NCBI RefSeq assembly: GCF_023373525.1
Contig: NZ_CP097218.1
Coordinates: forward strand, 2,604,001-2,668,000
Origin: Brachybacterium kimchii
GTDB taxonomy: Bacteria > Actinomycetota > Actinomycetes > Actinomycetales > Dermabacteraceae
DNA length: 64,000 nt
Direction of reading: 5' to 3'
The notes beneath the pieces are model-generated. The model saw only the letters and a list, made by a program, of their open reading frames with translations. It searched no databases and was not told the DNA's origin. This document shows, piece after piece, positions 61,269-64,000 of the stretch. The position numbers were made by a program, and so were the translations under genes. The stretch's first letter is position 1. Every line of letters starts with the position of its first letter.

Positions 61269-61300
61269 GAAGGCCCCCGCCGGGACCGGCGGGGGCCTTC
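61269..61300 (-). terminator. Hairpin terminator after tRNA-Ser
   Basis: 15-bp perfect inverted repeat (61269-61283 with 61286-61300), 26 nt past the tRNA 3' end on the minus strand. The two innermost pairs would open to form the loop. Confidence 0.8.
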
Positions 61301-61326
61301 GGGACCCGGAAGGACTCCGGATCAAG

Positions 61327-61417
61327 GGCGGTAGCGGCGGGATTTGAACCCGCGGTGGCTATTAACCACACATCATTTCGAGTGATGCACCTTCGGCCGC
61401 TCGGACACGCTACCGCC
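61327..61417 (-). tRNA. tRNA-Ser (anticodon CGA)
   Basis: Type II tRNA of about 91 nt. The acceptor GGCGGTA pairs with TACCGCC. The anticodon arm CATCA-CTCGAAA-TGATG gives anticodon CGA, reading UCG. A long variable arm follows (GTGGTTAATAGCCAC) and then the T arm with GGTTCAAATCC. CCA is not encoded. UCG is a frequent serine codon in such a G+C-rich genome. Confidence 0.93.
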
Positions 61418-61494
61418 AGCGATTCTACGCAGGGCCATGAACGACGGGCAAACCGCGGGGGCCGACGTGCGATCCAGTTCACCGGCGCAGGCAC

Positions 61495-61507
61495 TACCCT
61501 CGACGGG
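61495..61507 (+). promoter_or_regulatory. Likely leaderless promoter of ptrB
   Basis: TACCCT (61495-61500) fits a -10 box and the ATG at 61508 lies where transcription would begin. No ribosome binding site precedes it. Confidence 0.45.
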
Positions 61508-63772
61508 ATGACGAGCACCGATGCCACGACTCCCTCCCAGCCGCCCGCTGATCCGGCGCCGTCCGCGCCCCAGTCGCCCCGCCCCGCGCATCGGCCGACG
61601 GACCGCACCCACCACGGCGACACCGTGAGCGATCCCTTCGAGTGGCTGCGCGACAAGGAGGACCCGGAGGTCATCGCCCACCTCGAGGCCGAGAACGCCT
61701 ATGCGGACGCGCGCACGGCCCACCTGTCGGCGCTGCGCACCGAGCTCGTCTCCGAGTTCGTCGGCCACACCCAGGAGACGGACCAGTCCGTCCCCGTGCG
61801 CCGCGGTGACTGGTGGTACCTCACCCGCACCACCGAGGGCGAGGACTACCCGCGGCATACGCGCGTCGCCGAGGGCCCGGAGCTGCCGCGCGGTGCGGGC
61901 GGCGTCCCCGCCGTCGAGCCCGGCGTGCTGCTGCCCGGCGAGCAGGTGATCCTCGACGCGCAGTCACTCGCGGACGGTCGGGAGTTCTTCTCCCTCGGCG
62001 GCATGCGCCCCTCCCCCAGCCAGGACCTGCTCGCCTTCAGCACCGATGTGCGCGGCGACGAGCGCTTCGACGTCGTGGTCACGGACCTTCGCCGCGGCGG
62101 CGCCGGCGGCGAGGTGATCGACGAGGCAGTGCGCGGCGCCGGCTACGGGCTCGCGTTCTCGACCGACGAGCAGTGGCTGTTCTACGCGGGGGTGGACGAC
62201 GCCTGGCGCCAGCACCAGATCTGGCGTCACCGCCTGGGGACCGACGCGCAGGAGGACCAGCTGGTGCTCGAGGAGGCCGACGAGCGCTTCACGATCGGGT
62301 TCGGGACCTCGCGCGACGGCTCCACGCTGATCATCGAGGCCGCCTCGACCACCACCAGCGAGGGCTGGCTCCTGGACCTCTCCGATCCCACCTCGGCGCC
62401 CCGGCCCGCCGGCGGGCGCCGGCCCGGGATCGAGTACTCGCTCGAGCCCGCCGGGGACCACCTGCTGGTGGTCCACAACGACGGCGTGCCCGGTTTCGCG
62501 CTCGCGACCGCACCGCTCGAGGACCCGGGAGCCTGGACCACGATCCTCGAGGCCGCCGACGGCGAGCGCCTCGAGTCCGTGGACGCCTTCGCGGGCTTCG
62601 CCGCCCTCGAGCTGCGCAGCGGCGGGCTCGCCGCGGTGCGCGTGATCCCCCGGCGCGAGACGGTGGGCGCGGGCACGGGCGCGGAGGCCGACGCGGGCTC
62701 GGGCTCGGGCTCGGATGCTGACGCCGACGCGGCGGCGCACGCCTGGGCCGTCGAGGAGGCCTGGGACGTCTCCCACGGCGGCGAGCTCGACACCGTGTTC
62801 CTGCTGGCGAACCACCAGTTCGACGAGCAGCTCCTGCGCTACCAGCTCACGAGCCTGCTCACCCCGTCGACGGTCGCCCAGGTCGACGTGCGCACCCGCG
62901 AGCACGAGGTCCTCCGCCGCACCCCGGTCCCGGGCTACGACCCGAAGCTCTACGTCGAGAAGCGCCTGTGGGCGCGAGCGGCCGACGGCACCGCGATCCC
63001 GATCTCGCTGGCGGCCCGCCGGGAGGCCGCGCCCGACGGCACGAATCCCGGCTACCTCTACGGCTACGGCTCCTACGAGGCGTCCATGGACCCGTCGTTC
63101 GTGCCCACCCGGCTGTCCCTCCTGGACCGCGGTCTCGTGGTCGCCGTGGCCCATGTGCGCGGCGGCGGCGAGATGGGCAGGCCCTGGTACGAGCACGGCA
63201 AGCTGCTCGAGAAGCGCAACACCTTCACCGACTTCGTCGACTGCGCCGCGCACCTCGTCGACGCGGGCTGGGTCGCGCCGGACCGCCTCTCCGCGGAGGG
63301 GCGCAGCGCGGGCGGCCTGCTCATGGGCGCGATCGCGAACCTCGCCCCCGAGCGCTTCCGGGCGATCATCGCGGGCGTGCCCTTCGTGGACGCGCTCACC
63401 ACGATCCTGGATCCCTCGCTGCCGCTCACCGTCGGCGAGTGGGAGGAGTGGGGCGACCCGCTGCACGACCCCGAGGTCTACGCGTACATGAAGTCGTACT
63501 CGCCGTACGAGAACGTGCGCGAGGTCGAGTACCCGGCGATCTTCGCCTCCACCTCGCTGAACGACACCCGCGTGTTCTTCGTCGAGCCCGCGAAGTGGGT
63601 GGCGCGCCTGCGCGAGACCGTGACCAGCGACCAGGGCGAGCGGCCGATCGTGTTCCGCTGCGAGATGGTCGCCGGGCACGGCGGGCGCTCGGGCCGCTAC
63701 GCGAAGTGGGAGCAGCGGGCCGACGAGCTCGCCTGGCTGCTCGACCAGATCGGCGCGACCGCGCGGATCTGA
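61508..63772 (+). CDS. ptrB: Oligopeptidase B (S9 prolyl oligopeptidase family)
   Basis: Serine peptidase of 754 aa cutting short peptides, usually after Arg or Lys, in the cytosol. HGDTVSDPFEWLRDKEDPEVI is the family's N-terminal block. A seven-bladed propeller spans about 80-450 and contains an odd Gly/Ser/Asp/Ala-rich insert at about 384-410. The hydrolase domain has LYGYGSYEASMDPSF, HVRGGGEMGRPWYEHGK, catalytic Ser in EGRSAGGLLMGA (about 600), Asp in SLNDTRV (about 685) and His in MVAGHGGRSGR (about 724). Start is the ATG at 61508, apparently leaderless. Confidence 0.92.
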   Translation: MTSTDATTPSQPPADPAPSAPQSPRPAHRPTDRTHHGDTVSDPFEWLRDKEDPEVIAHLEAENAYADARTAHLSALRTELVSEFVGHTQETDQSVPVRRGDWWYLTRTTEGEDYPRHTRVAEGPELPRGAGGVPAVEPGVLLPGEQVILDAQSLADGREFFSLGGMRPSPSQDLLAFSTDVRGDERFDVVVTDLRRGGAGGEVIDEAVRGAGYGLAFSTDEQWLFYAGVDDAWRQHQIWRHRLGTDAQEDQLVLEEADERFTIGFGTSRDGSTLIIEAASTTTSEGWLLDLSDPTSAPRPAGGRRPGIEYSLEPAGDHLLVVHNDGVPGFALATAPLEDPGAWTTILEAADGERLESVDAFAGFAALELRSGGLAAVRVIPRRETVGAGTGAEADAGSGSGSDADADAAAHAWAVEEAWDVSHGGELDTVFLLANHQFDEQLLRYQLTSLLTPSTVAQVDVRTREHEVLRRTPVPGYDPKLYVEKRLWARAADGTAIPISLAARREAAPDGTNPGYLYGYGSYEASMDPSFVPTRLSLLDRGLVVAVAHVRGGGEMGRPWYEHGKLLEKRNTFTDFVDCAAHLVDAGWVAPDRLSAEGRSAGGLLMGAIANLAPERFRAIIAGVPFVDALTTILDPSLPLTVGEWEEWGDPLHDPEVYAYMKSYSPYENVREVEYPAIFASTSLNDTRVFFVEPAKWVARLRETVTSDQGERPIVFRCEMVAGHGGRSGRYAKWEQRADELAWLLDQIGATARI

Positions 63773-63786
63773 GGGCCCGGCCGGCC

Positions 63787-63820
63787 CGGCGGGCCTGCCG
63801 GTCAGGCCGGCGGCCCGCCG
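63787..63820 (+). terminator. Hairpin terminator after ptrB
   Basis: CGGCGGGCC and GGCCCGCCG enclose a second GCCGG/CCGGC stem with one bulged base. It lies 14 nt past the ptrB stop. Confidence 0.7.
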
Positions 63821-63832
63821 TCCCGTCGTCCC

Positions 63833-63864
63833 GGCGGCCCGGCGGCCCGGCGGCCCGGCGGCCC
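63833..63864. repeat. Tandem GGCGGCCC repeat, four copies
   Basis: Four exact 8-nt units in a row between the two hairpins after ptrB. A slippage-prone simple repeat. Confidence 0.8.
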
Positions 63865-63873
63865 GAACGGCCG

Positions 63874-63926
63874 ATGGCCAGGTTCTATGACAGGAAGCCG
63901 GACTTTCTGTCATAGAACCTGGCCAT
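63874..63926. repeat. Long hairpin element, copy B
   Basis: 23-nt arms (63874-63896 with 63904-63926) pair with a single G-U type position around a 7-nt loop GCCGGAC. It matches copy A at 8386-8440 in arm sequence and in the CGGAC loop, with a C-G pair in copy A replaced by A-T here. It is about 100 nt after the ptrB stop, behind another hairpin, so termination is not its obvious only role. Confidence 0.75.
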
Positions 63927-64000
63927 GAGCATGTGCCCCGTCGAGCGGCTCCGACGACGCCGACTTCGTGGTCCGACGGACGCCGATCGTCCGTCGGGCC

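Noticed and set aside
63833-63864. CRISPR array
   Set aside because: The repeat is an 8-nt tandem unit with no spacers and no cas genes in the window.

Overview
The window is high-GC DNA (about 70% G+C by eye) with strongly G/C-biased third codon positions, many GTG starts, frequent 4-bp ATGA or GTGA gene overlaps, and gene content typical of Actinobacteria. The combination of polyol/tetritol catabolism, Opu and Glu ABC transporters, a mannitol PTS and a 13E12-type HNH protein fits the Dermabacteraceae, most likely Brachybacterium. The genus is an inference and no marker gene here proves it. I see no phage, insertion sequence, CRISPR array or plasmid functions.

Layout. 1-3.2 kb: a GT2 glycosyltransferase (cut by the left edge) and a GT39 membrane glycosyltransferase, divergent from a small hypothetical gene. 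3.5-8.2 kb: an alpha/beta hydrolase, PutP, a Nudix hydrolase and an MHS-family transporter. 8.4-21.8 kb: a large polyol locus that looks like a tetritol (erythritol/threitol) system. It has a polyol permease, an SDR dehydrogenase, a DhaKL-type kinase and an RpiB-type isomerase in one operon. A ribose-type ABC transporter with a DUF2291 protein forms a second operon. An EltD-like zinc dehydrogenase, a SorC-family regulator and a divergent FGGY kinase complete it. 21.9-23.4 kb: a secreted amidase. 23.4-28.8 kb: glpD, glpF and glpK with a second, divergent SorC regulator. 28.9-34.4 kb: an SRPBCC protein, a DUF222/HNH protein, a gene-free AT-richer stretch, and an MFS/SMP-30 operon. 34.5-42.0 kb: an OpuC osmoprotectant ABC operon ending in an NmrA-like protein, and gluABCD. 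42.3-45.9 kb: a PadR-MFS-sulfatase operon. 46-49.8 kb: a DAACS symporter with D-cysteine desulfhydrase, pyridoxal kinase and GtrA. 49.9-55.6 kb: mtlA, mtlD and ptsH, with convergent ptsI. 55.9-59.7 kb: a carbohydrate ABC operon and a NYN-domain protein. 59.8-63.8 kb: an RclA-like flavoprotein, tRNA-Ser(CGA) and oligopeptidase B.

How the genes work together. Most of the window serves uptake and early catabolism of small polyols: tetritols to an erythrulose phosphate and on to erythrose 4-phosphate, glycerol to dihydroxyacetone phosphate, and mannitol to fructose 6-phosphate. Osmolyte and amino-acid uptake systems add to this. HPr and enzyme I for the PTS lie next to the mannitol genes. The tetritol operons share an operator/promoter module, which ties the permease operon and eltD to one regulator. 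Long perfect hairpins without U-tracts, which probably act as terminators, close most transcription units.

The most notable observations are the shared tetritol control module, a duplicated hairpin element with a compensatory base-pair change, and a matched leader element in front of the divergent GT39 and small genes. No clearly new biological system was found; the tetritol locus resembles the described mycobacterial pathway.
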